A stretch of DNA of 64,000 nucleotides from Circinella umbellata. Lineage: Eukaryota > Mucoromycota > Mucoromycetes > Mucorales > Lichtheimiaceae. The DNA is taken from assembly GCA_025093555.1 (NCBI GenBank), contig JAIWNF010000012.1, positions 434,001 through 498,000 of the forward strand, in the 5' to 3' direction. Below the pieces are notes generated by a model that saw nothing but the letters and a program-made list of their open reading frames with translations, was not told the origin of the DNA and made no database searches. Within the stretch, counting starts at the first letter, position 1; every line of letters begins with the position of its first letter. Shown here in pieces: positions 13,208 through 25,139 of this stretch. The position numbers and the translations under genes were made by a program.

Positions 13208-14855
13208 CTATCTAATATAGATTATAACCCGCTTCCTTTTTCTCCATCTTCTTTCATCAATTGTTCTTGTCCGTAGAATCTCTTTGTTTGTTTTTGTTTC
13301 TTGTCGCTGATCTCCAACCGCTGTTACCTCATAATATTCAATGGCCGTCAATAAATTTACCTTCTTTTTGTGAATCTTGAAAAAAAATTATAAAAAGATG
13401 ATAATGGGGATTATTGTAATTCTACTATAATAAATTATGATCCCAATAATTGTTTAACATAAAAACTTCCATTTTTAGTAAAAAAAGGGACATGTTTAAC
13501 TTTTAAATTATCTTGACGAACTATAGTATGAATATGTTTACGTGAGACGCAGAAGGGATATACCGTTTATTGTTATACTTAGTTCTCACTTAGTTACAAT
13601 CGTTTTATTCTGCACGGATGAAAATCAGTTAGTACGTGGCGATTATATAGTTTATACTTGTTCTTTTTCCTTCTCTCTTCTCTTTTCATAAGTATACGTA
13701 AAAAGATATACAAAAAATAAAACAAAATACTTAAAGCTAAGTTCAGAGAATAAGCAAAACATTTGTCAATATGACATATGTCAAAAAGAATGAACAAGAG
13801 TTTGTAAGACAGAATTGAATCGCATTTCAAAGCAGTTATTAAAGTGAAAGTGTTTATATATGACTCAATGGATATACGTTATAAAAAAAACAAGTTGTTG
13901 GCATCTACTGAAAGGGCAAAAGAAGAGGGGAGGGAGGGGAAAGATGGACGTACTATGTGTATAGTTTAACTCAATTACTAATACTTCAATTGATTCTTTT
14001 GAGCAAAACATTATCAAATTTATTATTTTTTTATTGCGCGTTGATTTACCTTTTAGTACTACTTGCTTATCAAATATCTTCTGTATCAAAACCAGTTCAG
14101 CATGAATGGGATTCTTATGAGATTTTGGGTAATAATAAAATAGTTAAAAAAAGGCAGAACATACCAACAATGTCAAAAGTAACGCCACGTAACTGATAAT
14201 TAGATGTAAATTATATATTCTTTCTCAACAATATATATTTAATATACAGACCCCTGCTATACCAGAAAGTAAAAAAAAAAGCCATATGAAAGTATACTGT
14301 CCTGGCGAAGCACAAATAATCTAGTGCATCAACGTGGTATGATTAGCAACAACTCCTATATTGACTATGTAATAGTAGTTAATTAGAATCAATATATAAA
14401 CACCTAGATTGAAGAATTTAGTTGAGTAGCAAAATTATTATGAAATGCGAAAAAGGATATATGATTATAACTACGTAAACAACATTTTATGCTGCTATAG
14501 TTTTTAGACAGTGTCAAAAAGATATACTGTAAGTTATCAATCTATTAATGCAAGATATAAATGAATTGACTTGTTAAAAATAATATCAACTTATAATTTT
14601 TATGCTAGAAAAATTAAAATACTACAGTAGTGTTTAGATTCCCTAAGCACTTTTTTTTTCAATAGTAATTTTGTTCCTGAGAAAAAATAACAATGTACGT
14701 AGGTATACAATAGATAAAATATATTTTTATTAATAAAAAGCCAATAGTAATAAAATTTACTTTTGAGTGTTCAAATTTATATCCAAATATGATCAATATA
14801 CAGGATAACCTGCATGAAAATTCTTGCATAGCTATAAAAAAAAAGCACCACTTCT
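13208..14855. other. Gene-free AT-rich spacer
   Basis: No supported genes or RNAs. Only short ORFs without recognised domains are present on either strand. Confidence 0.45.
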
Positions 14856-14860
14856 TATAG

Positions 14861-15450
14861 TAAAAAGATTAGACACAGGTGTCAATTCTACAGGAACTGA
14901 GCGATTCGTGACAAATAAAGATTAACTCGCGTCATTCCATCTCTACAATAATGGTGCCACTACAGCATTTTCATTTTTATTATGAACATTACATTTTTTA
15001 CACGCTCATAGTACCATGACGCGAAAAAAGGTGAATAAAAAAGGAAAAAAGAAAGAAAAAATGTTCATTCCGTAAGTAAAAAAATTAGACACAGGTGTCA
15101 ATTCTACAGGAACTGAGCGATTCGTGACAAATAAAGATTAACTCGCGTCATTCCATCTCTACAATAATGTTGCCACTGCAGCATTTTTATTTTTATTATG
15201 AACATTACATTTTTTACACGCTCATAGTACCATGACGCGAAAAAAGGTGAATAAAAAAGGAAAAAGAAAGAAAAAATGTTCATTCCTTAAGTAAAAAAAT
15301 TAGACACAAGTGTCAATTCTACAGGAACTGAGCGATTCGTGACAAATAAAGATTAACTCGCGCCATTCCATCTCTACAATAATGGTGCCACTGCAGCATT
15401 TTCATTTTTATTATGAACATTACATTTTTTACACGCTCATAGCACCATGA
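14861..15450. repeat. Three tandem copies of a 215-bp repeat with internal inverted arms
   Basis: Units begin at 14861, 15077 and 15292 (TAAAAAnATTAGACACA), giving periods of 216 and 215 bp; copies are nearly identical. The third diverges after about 15458. Each unit holds TCGCGTCAT and, about 100 bp later, its exact reverse complement ATGACGCGA, so each copy can form a long stem-loop. ACAGGTGTCAATTCTACAGG is also conserved. Confidence 0.85.
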
Positions 15451-15459
15451 CGCGAAAAA

Positions 15460-16080
15460 ATAGGTCAAAAAGAAAAAAAAAATCCCAAGAGAAAAACCAC
15501 ATGCTCTTTTCTTTTTTCTTTTTTCTTTTTTCTTCTTTTTCTTTCTACTTTACTTTTTTTTCTACTTCACTTGTACCTCCTTTTTTTTCTACTTCACCCC
15601 TCACAGCCGCTTTTCTTCTACTTTATTACTTTATCCATTGGGTACTTCAAGAAGGTCTCTGAGTCATCTTCGTTTGGTTATTTTTGCCTCTTTTGGTACT
15701 CTTTGCTCTAGGCGCCGCTTGCTACTTCTATTGGTTCCATTTTCCGTGGTTTTGCCTTTGTGGTTCATCCAGTTATTTTTCGTTATTGGGTCTTTTCTTC
15801 CGCTTCACCGTTGTCACCAAGGCCTGACTTTGCATTTGTTGTTTCCCTCGTCTGATGGTTTCTCGTTCGCGACGTGTAATGTGTGAACCTCCTATTATGG
15901 TCAAGCAAAACAAGAAGAAAAGTGCCCGAGTACTCTAGCTACTATGAAGCATATGGGTATAAAAGGCTTGAACCTCTTTATAGTCATATATATATGACAC
16001 TAGTCCAATAGTAGTTCTTGGTTTAAACCTGGGACTACACTTTTGGACTGATATATTGAGCGGTAAAGTTTTTTTTCATC
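15460..16080. other. Pyrimidine-rich spacer with weak ORFs
   Basis: A long T/C-rich tract on the + strand (about 15505-15605) is followed by more balanced sequence (15630-15900). The ORFs there (for example 15638-15886) are Leu/Phe-rich and look like shadows of pyrimidine bias. No family recognised. Confidence 0.4.
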
Positions 16081-16129
16081 CGATGTCATGTTGGCTCTAT
16101 CTCACACTCAAATCCATTGCCAGCTATGC

Positions 16130-16660
16130 TTGCTGCTGAAAGTGATCTTTTGTATAAACATTGCGCAGTAACGTACTTATGTGCTAATGCTGCCAAAGTT
16201 TTGGCTTATGTTCAACATCTAAATGACCATTCATCTTTCAACGCATGCTGATGCTAATAACAATGCTTTTGTTGTGCTATCATTGAAACATGACATCATT
16301 ACTTAAAAGCATGGTAATTCAAAAGGATAACTTTTCTACTACAAGAAGTATCTTTTCTGACTCCCAAGTAAAGATTACTACTGCATCCGGTAAAGAGATT
16401 GGTTCTCTTGCACAGTATGTTAATCAATGTTTTCTGTACATCGATAACCATAAACAAGAGCTTCAGCAAGAAACCTTGGATAATTACGGTGACACTTTTA
16501 CAACACAATTAGTTTGTACTTTCTTTTCCATTATGACCACATAACTGTGGAACATGTCCTAGTAACAAGCTTGACTATATGACACTCAAGAATTATTCTC
16601 ATATAAGACCAACAATTATTACTGACCCTGCCACCGCAGTGGACATGAATACGTTTTAAG
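16130..16660 (+). pseudogene. Decayed protein-coding remnant next to the satellite
   Basis: Codon-like sequence continues across frames: ESDLLYKHCAVTYLCANAAK, then after a stop and frame changes VIQKDNFSTTRSIF, TTASGKEIGSLAQYVNQCFL and YGDTFTTQLVCTFF. The composition is that of real protein rather than AT-rich noise, but stops and shifts interrupt it. I do not recognise the family. Its 3' end at about 16660 directly abuts the first partial satellite unit, so it may be part of the unit-founding element. Confidence 0.45.
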
Positions 16661-16667
16661 TGAAGTC

Positions 16668-19600
16668 AATTTTTTGGCAAATGACACGATATGTCATTGA
16701 ATATCATCCAGGTAATTTATCACAAAAAAATGATTGTCATGTATTATGCGATGAATCTATTGCTAACAATGATCTTTTTTTAAACATGCATATGATATAT
16801 ATATCAAGGACACGGATGCATAGAAATGACAAGTTGATCCACTTCACTTTCTGCTTTGTTACTTTTGTTCGGAATCTTGTTTTTGTCAAATCTTGCACAG
16901 TGGTTTAAAGAGAGCAAAGACAGCGATAAAAAAAATCAAAAGCTTCGGTTGGGTGGCAGGGCCGGGCATGGGTGAACAGTTCTGCTGTTCACGATTTGTC
17001 GCATGGCAAATGACATGATATGTCATTGATATTCATCCAGGTAATTTATCAAAAAAAAATTATTGTCATGTATTATGCGATGAATCTATTACTAATATTG
17101 CTATAACTTTATTTTTTTTAACATGCATATGATATATATATCAAGGACATGGATGCATAGAAATGACAAGTTGTTCCACTTCACTTTCTGCTTTGTCAAT
17201 TTTGCTCGGGAATCTTGTTTTTGTCAAATCTTGCACAGTGGTTAAAGAGAGCAAAGACAGCGATAAAAAAAATCAAAAGCTTCGGTTGGGTGGCAGGGCC
17301 GGGCATGGGTGAACAGTTCTGCTGTTCACGATTTGTCGCATGGCAAATGACAAGATATGTCATTGATATTCATCCAGGTAATTTATCAAAAAAAAATTAT
17401 TGTCATGTATTATGCGATGAATCTATTACTAATATTGCTATAACTTTATTTTTTTAACATGCATATGATATATATATCAAGGACATGGATGCATAGAAAT
17501 GACAAGTTGTTCCACTTCACTTTCTGCTTTGTCAATTTTGTTCGGGAATCTTGTTTTTGTCAAATCTTGCACAGTGGTTAAAGAGAGCAAAGACAGCGAT
17601 AAAAAAAATCAAAAGCTTCGGTTGGGTGGCAGGGCCGGGCATGGGTGAGCAGTTCTGCTGTTCACGATTTGTCGCATGGCAAATGACACGATATGTCATT
17701 GATATTCATTCAGGTAATTTGTCAGAAAAAAAATGATTGACATGTATAATACGATGAATCTATTACTAATATTGCTATAACTTTATTTTTTTGAACATGC
17801 ATATGATATATATATCAAGGACATGGATGCATAGAAATGACAAGTTGATCCACTTCACTTTCTGCTTTGTTACTTTTGTTCGGAATCTTGTTTTTGTCAA
17901 ATCTTGCACAGTGGTTTAAAGAGAGCAAAGACAGCGATAAAAAAAATCAAAAGCTTCGGTTGGGTGGCAGGGCCGGGCATGGGTGAACAGTTCTGCTGTT
18001 CACGATTTGTCACATGGCAAATGACACGATATGTCATTGATATTCATCCAGGTAATTTATCAAAAAAAAATTATTGTCATGTATTATGCGATGGATCTAT
18101 TACTAATATTGCTATAACTTTATTTTTTTAACATGCATATGATATATATATCAAGGACATGGATGCATAGAAATGACAAGTTGTTCCACTTCACTTTCTG
18201 CTTTGTCAATTTTGTTCGGGAATCTTGTTTTTGTCAAATCTTGCACAGTGGTTAAAGAGAGCAAAGACAGCGATAAAAAAAATCAAAAGCTTCGGTTGGG
18301 TGGCAGGGCCGGGCATGGGTGAACAGTTCTGCTGTTCACGATTTGTCGCATGGCAAATGACAAGATATGTCATTGATATTCATCCAGGTAATTTATCAAA
18401 AAAAAATTATTGTCATGTATTATGCGATGAATCTATTACTAATATTGCTATAACTTTATTTTTTTAACATGCATATGATATATATATCAAGGACATGGAT
18501 GCATAGAAATGACAAGTTGATCCACTTCACTTTCTGCTTTGTCAATTTTGTTCGGGAATCTTGTTTTTGTCAAATCTTGCACAGTGGTTAAAGAGAGCAA
18601 AGACAGCGATAAAAAAAATCAAAAGCTTCGGTTGGGTGGCAGGGCCGGGCATGGGTGAGCAGTTCTGCTGTTCACGATTTGTCGCATGGCAAATGACATG
18701 ATATCTTATTGAATATCATCCAGGTAATTTATCAAAAAAAAATTATTGTCATGTATTATGCGATGGATCTATTACTAATATTGCTATTACATCTTTTTTT
18801 TAAACATGCATATGATATATATATCAAGGACATGGATGCATAGAAATGACAAGTTGTTCCACTTCACTTTCTGCTTTGTCACTTTTGTTCGGGAATCTTG
18901 TTTTTGACAAATCTTGCACAGTGGTAAAAGAGAGCAAAGAGAGCGATAAAAAATCAAAGGCTTCGGTTGGGTGGCAGGGCCGGGCATGGGTGAGCAGTTG
19001 TGCTGTTCACAATTTGTCGCATGGCAAATGACACGATATGTCATTGAGTATCATCCAGGTAATTTATCAGAAAAAAAGTGATTGACATGTATAATGCGAT
19101 GAATCTATTACTAATATTGCTATTACATCTTTTTTTTTAAACATGCATATGATATATATATCAAGGACATGGATGCATAGAAATGACAAGTTGATCCACT
19201 TCACTTTCTGCTTTGTTACTTTTGTTCGGAATCTTGTTTTTGTCAAATCTTGCACAGTGGTTAAAGAGAGCAAAGACAGGGATAAAAAAAATCAAAAGCT
19301 TCGGTTGGGTGGCAGGGCCGGGCATGGGTGAACAGTTCTGCTGTTCACGATTTGTCGCATGGCAAATGACACGATATGTCATTGAATATTATCTAGGTAA
19401 TTTATCAGAAAAAAAATGATTGACGTGTATAATGCGATAAGTCTATTACTAATATTTCTATTCATTCTTTTTTTTAAACATGCGCCTAATTTCATATCAA
19501 GGACATGGATGAATAGAAATGACATGTTGATCCACTTCACTTTCTGCTTTGTTACTTTTGTTCGGGAATCTGGTTTTTGACAAATCTTGCACAGTGGTAA

Positions 19601-19830
19601 AAGAGAGCAAAGACAGCGATAAAAAACCAAAGGCTTCGGTTGGGTGGCAGGGTCGGGCATGGGTGAATAGTTCTGCTGTTCACGATTTGTCGCATGGCAA
19701 ATGACACGATATGTCATTGAATATCATACAGGTAATTTATCAAAAAAAAAAAAGAGATTGTCATGTATTATGACATGAATCTATTACTAACGATGATATT
19801 ATTTCTTGTTTTTTTTTTTTGAACCACTAA
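16668..19830. repeat. Nine-copy 336-bp tandem satellite
   Basis: The landmark GCAGGGCCGGGCATGGGTG begins at 16956, 17293, 17629, 17967, 18303, 18639, 18974, 19312 and 19647 (the last with one change), so the period is 335-338 bp, with a partial unit at each edge. Copies are very similar, the last two or three least so. Each holds two perfect inverted repeats, GTGAACAG/CTGTTCAC with a 5-nt spacer and AATGACA/TGTCATT with a 5-nt spacer, plus an A-tract and TGATATATATATCA. Copies 1 and 4 share GTGGTTTAAAG, and copies 2 and 5 share ACAAGATATG, suggesting block duplication. The many 60-80-codon ORFs are one frame of the unit repeated; they carry no recognised domain. Confidence 0.95.
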
Positions 19831-20396
19831 TATAATGTCTATGGCTAAATAAGGTTTTACATAAACATGATGGTGCTTGTGATCTGAAAATTATTTGGTT
19901 CGTCGAATAAATCTTGTGTCGAGTAGATCCGTAAACGAGAAAATAAAAAAATTACTGTAAAGGTCTACCAACTCCATAATCTAGCATGAAAGTAACTGTT
20001 TATATATAGTATAAGCTGCAGCTATTTTTGGTTTTTGATATATATTTTTCACACGGGGGAGTGTAGTTGTTCCTGATGGGAAAGAATGGTAATCCTTTAT
20101 TAGAAACGACAAAATTGGATAAAAATGTATCAATTTTCTTTTATTTTTGTTTTTTCGTTAAGAAAGTGTTAAGAAGAAAACAAATTAAGCGTTTTTTTTT
20201 AAAAACTTTATTACGTGAAGATGTAAAATTTACAGGTATTCATGTATAATGTATCCCAAGCAATATACATATACAGCAAATTACTTTTTATTTATTTATC
20301 CAGTGATAGAAAGAAAGGCGCATGCGTATATTATTTTTATGTACATAAGTGATTGTATGAATAGAGGGAAGAAGAATATGGAGGGTATATACAAAA
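19831..20396. other. Spacer between satellite and YEATS gene
   Basis: AT-rich and without a supported gene. It contains the 3' flank of the minus-strand YEATS gene. Confidence 0.45.
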
Positions 20397-21218
20397 TCAG
20401 TTAGGTGATACTTTTTCTTGTTCAAGTGCTAATTTACGTTGTCGTAATTGAAGGATTTGTTGGTTAACTTCTCGTTGAGCTTTTTCTAATCGATCCAATT
20501 CTTCTTGTTCCATTTGAACAGAGAAGGGAGGAACAGCATAATCTTTACCAGTATATTTACGAAGAGGTAACCCAGATGATCCAACTACATTATTATCTGC
20601 TAGTATTTGATAAAATGCTTCTGTAGGTTCATTAAATACCTATATATCAATTTCCAATAGGTTAGCTTCTATATCTAAATAAACTCCTTTCCCACCGAAC
20701 ACACATATATATATACTAACTAATTCATCATAAAGAAAACATGTCACTGGTTTATCTTTAGGCCATGGACCACCTGATGGATCATCTTGATAAGGATGTA
20801 ATCGAATATGGTGATATAGTTGTGCAGCCTTTTCATTTGCACTTGGATGAAAATAAACTTTAACTAATACTTCAAACTCACCCCAACCTGTTTCTTGTAA
20901 TTCAAAAGGTGGTTGTTCAATAGCTAAAAGGTAGATCAAAATAATTAATTAAAATTATTAAAAAAAAAAAGAAAAAAGGTAATCTACTAGGATTATTTAA
21001 TACTTACTTCTTACAGGATTAGGATAAGTGTCATGAAGTCGAAAAACAACCTTTTTGATGCAAAAACTAAGATCACCATGAAAACCCTTAAATCCAACTG
21101 ACCATTTATGTGTATGATCTGAATCATTTGATTTTTTTCCAGTTAATGGTGTTGCAAAATTATATGTATATACTGGAAGTGTTACGCTAACACCTTTCAT
21201 TCGTTTATTGCTTGCCAT
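20397..21218 (-). CDS. yaf9: YEATS-domain protein, Yaf9/GAS41-type
   Basis: Acyl-lysine histone reader shared by the SWR1 (H2A.Z deposition) and NuA4 acetyltransferase complexes in fungi. Exons 21008-21218, 20721-20923 and 20397-20639 join to 218 residues. The YEATS domain spans about residues 8-150: KRMKGVSVTLPVYTYNFA, HTHKWSV, KKVVFRLHDTYPNPVRT, PPFELQETGWGEFEV and YHHIRLHPY. VFNEPTEAFYQIL follows, then a C-terminal Glu/Gln/Leu-rich coiled coil (about 175-215), as in yeast Yaf9. The chosen start gives MASNKRMKG. It is divergent from the Dad1 gene, with 116 bp between start codons. Confidence 0.93.
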
Positions 21219-21334
21219 TTTATACGTGAAGATAGGGGGGAAAAAGAGAAGAAAAATGTATGGTTTAAAGTTCAGCAAATCATTATTATTATTATTTTTA
21301 ACACAAAACGAAAAAAAGCAAAAAAAAAAACACA
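21219..21334. promoter_or_regulatory. Shared divergent promoter, Yaf9-type gene and DAD1
   Basis: Only 116 bp separate the two start codons, so both promoters and 5' UTRs must fit here. It contains an ATT repeat near 21284-21297 and an A-tract before the Dad1 start. No TATA box is clear. Co-regulation is inferred from spacing alone. Confidence 0.55.
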
Positions 21335-21601
21335 ATGGACATTAACCGAAAATCATACGATACATCTAAAACATTTGATATTGAACGTGGACGTTTATTA
21401 AGAGAAGCAAAACAAGAACTTAATAAACTTTCAATCAATCTCAATAATGTCAATCAAAACTTACAAACACTTAATTCCATTGCAATGGGATTACGTGAAC
21501 CTTCCAATCTTTGGCACGATTTTCACGTTGCCCTGAAACCTGAACCTGAAGAAACTATTGTCAAGGATGGTGTTACAGGAGAACCTATGGATACACGTTA
21601 A
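21335..21601 (+). CDS. dad1: DASH complex subunit Dad1-like
   Basis: DASH/Dam1 ring complex subunit that couples kinetochores to spindle microtubules in fungi. It is an intronless 88-codon protein, close to the family length of under 100 residues. The central region DIERGRLLREAKQELNKL...LQTLNSIAMGLREPSNLWHDF fits the Dad1 pattern: an ERxRL start, a helical Leu/Asn stretch ending in LNS, then a glycine and the invariant-looking LW-x-x-F. The tail is acidic and ends PMDTR. Another short coiled-coil kinetochore protein cannot be fully excluded. Confidence 0.72.
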   Translation: MDINRKSYDTSKTFDIERGRLLREAKQELNKLSINLNNVNQNLQTLNSIAMGLREPSNLWHDFHVALKPEPEETIVKDGVTGEPMDTR

Positions 21602-21871
21602 TACATATTATTTATATTATTTATATTCATTTAAGAAAAGCAGCATGATACATACACACAAAAAGTAACCTCAATGAGTTCACTTAAACTACTATTACAT
21701 CAAGCCACTCTCCCCTCCTCAACTCTTTCTCTTTCTCTTTTTTTCCTTTTAATATTCTTTAAAATTGTAAATATCAATCACAACTCTTTTATCAAAGCAC
21801 AAAAAAAAAGAAGCCATTTTATTTTATTTTGTTTGTTTTAATTAATTATAACAACAAAAACGGATCTATCT

Positions 21872-24319
21872 TTAAAGACGAGCATCGGCAGGAATCATAT
21901 CCGCAGGAATTTCAACATCAACGCCACTCACTACAACTTGTGCAAATGATTTTCCTTGTTTATCCATCAATAAGGAATTCAAGCCTCCGCCACCTATTAT
22001 TAAGTATTATTATTAAATAGAGTATTAAATAATCAGTATCTTAATAATGTACTTTATATTGTATTATATAATTTTTTTTTATCATAATCATATTAGTAAT
22101 TATTTGAATTAATAAAATTACCAAGTGCATGAGTTAAAACAAAGTTAAAGGCAGATAGTCCAGGAAGTTCATAACGTTTTACACTGCCTTGACATAAATG
22201 TTGCATATATTTTCCAATTACTTCTTCAGTAACGCTACGTTTAATATATGGCAAATACTTTGGATCGCGTGCAATAATACCAACATTGGATACATCACCC
22301 TTATCCCCACTACGACCATAGGCAATACTAATTAATTTTGTCTTGACAAGACCTGTGACATTAGCGGGTGCACAAGGAATAGGTGGTAACTCAGGAATAT
22401 TTTGATATTTATGAGCATCATCCCAAGTATCCCAAGCAATTTTTTGTGTTGATGATCCCAATACAAATTCTGTAATTGCTTTGGATTTTGGTAACAAACA
22501 AGGAAAATGAACAACATTGGGGAGTGGAATAGGAGTACCACCAAAACCAGTACCTGGTGCCATACATGTTACAGGCTAAATTAATATAGTGAGTATATAT
22601 AATAATATAATATTATAATTTTAGTGTGATATAAAAAAAATAAAATAAAAACATATACTTACTGCCATAATTTCATTGGAGAGCATTTGAAGTGCTTTAC
22701 GCTCATTATGAATAGCAGAGACTCTGAGAACAACTTCTCGAGTAGCATGTGCCTTTGCATTAGCTCTTGAAAAGTTTTATTTTATATTTTCAATAATAGA
22801 GTTTTTAGATGAATTGTAAATGTTATGTATATTTATGCTACTTAATACACGCAAGTTATAAATTACACTTTTAATTTCATTAATACGTACCCGTAGAGTG
22901 TAATTTCGGTACCAAGTGGTTCAATATTGAATTCACGGAAATCTTCCATATTACGTTGTTTGAGAATACGTTGTGCTCGCTCAATAATGGCTTTACCAAC
23001 AGCTTCTGCCTTTTTTTTTTTTAAAAAAAAAGATACGTATTAATTTAAATAACTACAACGCTAGTTTTTTTTTTTATATTTTGTTCATTGAATACTTTTT
23101 TTTCTGTACATACTTTAGCTTTGGCATTTTCACCACCAATGATGAGGGTGCCATTAACAGACCAGCCATCCATAAAAATACCACAACATTTAAGATAAGG
23201 TGTAGCTTGATAACCTTTAGCACCTTTGACATGAACACGATTATCACTTATTTGAGTCAATTGTACTTGACGCATATCTAAAATGACATCCGCTAAAATA
23301 TACAATGCTGGATCAAGAGTTTCATAAAGAATTTGTTCAGCCACAGTTCCTACTGTCACTAACCCGCCAGTCTTGACAGGCTTGGTAACAACAAATTCAC
23401 CATCTTCTTGAAATTCAACAATAGGATAACCCATATTTGAATAGCCACCATAAGGAGAATAAGCAGCTTTTCGCCAATCTGTGAAATTACCACCAGTAGC
23501 ATGGCAACCACATTCAATAATATGGCCTGCCAACGAAGCGGATGCTAATAAATCATGATAGGTATCTTTTTGTTTGGAGAGTTCCCAGCCATATTCATAG
23601 ATTAAGGGACCCACCACAATAGCAGAATCTACCACACGACCTGTTACAACAATATCGGCACCTGCTTCCAATGCAGCAGCGATACCTTTAGCACCGAGAT
23701 AAGCATTCATAGAAATAATAGGTTCATTATTCAGGGGAAATCGATCGGCATCCAATTCCAAATTTTTCACAGACAATGGAGAAAATGAAATAATATCTTC
23801 TTTAAATGTATCCAATGTAGTTATATTTTGATCTTTCATCATATCATCACCAATGACGGCAGCGACTTTAATATCTTTAATATTGAGTTTGTCTAGTAAT
23901 TTTTCAATAGCGGCTTTACAACCCAGTGGATCAAGAGCACCTGCATTCGTGATCACTTTGGTTTTATTTTTCTTTAAATCTGGGAGTAAGCGGGATAGGA
24001 CTTGGTTGAGAAATTGTTGAATATAATCAGCACCGTTATTCTTATTATTTGTGATTAGTCGCGCATTTTTTTTCATAGCCAATACTCCCAACGTAATTTC
24101 TTTTTGAAAAAAAAAAAAAAATTCAATTATTCATTCATCTTTTTTTTTAAAAAAAAAAATTATGCTAGTTATTTTATTACCAGCAAGATAATCAGCGACA
24201 AGATAGTCTAAATTAGCTCCTTCTTCATGAACAAGCTGTGCTGCTGCTTCAGGTGAATCTCCCAAAAAGGCTGAATAACAACCGATACGGACATTAGGTT
24301 TTCCAGATTTTGGTGGCAT
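21872..24319 (-). CDS. AtuA/DUF1446 family protein
   Basis: Six exons (24181-24319, 23114-24099, 22891-23009, 22663-22765, 22122-22575, 21872-21993) join to 640 residues. The N-terminal two thirds is the DUF1446/AtuA domain: [30 protein letters not shown] across intron 1, [39 protein letters not shown] and PIVEF. The C-terminal third ([20 protein letters not shown] to [11 protein letters not shown]) is the small AtuA-like C-terminal domain. In Pseudomonas, AtuA belongs to acyclic terpene utilisation; the fungal substrate is unknown, so no reaction is assigned. No targeting peptide is evident. Intron 2 is bounded by long A/T runs. Confidence 0.88.
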
Positions 24320-25139
24320 ATTATGATTATTTTGATTATAATCTATAATAAAAAAAAAGACAAGGGAAAAAAAAAAAAAGAAAGAAAGGTGAAGAAGAAC
24401 TATTAAAATGGGAAAATAAAATATTGCATAACGTGAGAGGATCCATTTTCTTTTTTTTTTTTTTGTGTGGGGTTGGACTTTAGGGTATTTGAGTTACTCC
24501 GATACAATTCTGTTGCATATGATATATATGTATATAGATATATATTATACATCAGCATTGTTTGTATTATTATACAGCATGTGGCGTAAATACAATAATA
24601 CGACCCTACTTCATATATATATATATATATATTTATATATACATACGTAGTAAATTATTATTCTACGTAATATAATTATAGGAACTATTATTTTTCACAA
24701 ACACTAAGATATAATTTATATGAATCAAAGCAACTAATTTTATTAAAAAGGTTGTTTAATGGAATTGTTATTGTGAGAAAATAATGACTCACTTTCCCCC
24801 ACTACATAAAGCGATACCGTAATTCTCTATTTGTGTTTGTGCATAAACATGTTGGAAAATATTCTTTTAAGCGTAAATACTTATATAAATTTATTAGTAA
24901 TCTTGGTTATTGATGCGAACTTTTATTCCTAATGAAATAAATACATGTCACGGGTTACTTTTTTTTTTTAATACAAAGGCAATTATGACATTTATTTAAT
25001 TTTTATTGTCATCACTAAAATAGTTGTATTCAACTAACTTTTTCTTGTAACAAATCAATCATTTATATTTTATACAATAAAAATTAGAATATCATTTTAA
25101 AATTTACAGCTTTGCTAAATAATTTCAGATGTAAAAGCA
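24320..25139. other. Gene-free spacer
   Basis: AT-rich, with TA dinucleotide runs near 24520-24545 and 24615-24640. It holds the promoter of the AtuA gene and the 3' flank of the secreted-protein gene. Nothing else is supported. Confidence 0.45.

Noticed and set aside
16660..19717. Repeated 60-112-codon ORFs (KESKDSDKK.../WQMTRYVI...) as a gene family
   Set aside because: All are one frame of the 336-bp satellite; they begin and end at arbitrary places and the frame is not protected from indels between copies.
16668..19830. CRISPR-like array
   Set aside because: Units are 336 bp tandem copies without unique spacers, and the genome is eukaryotic.
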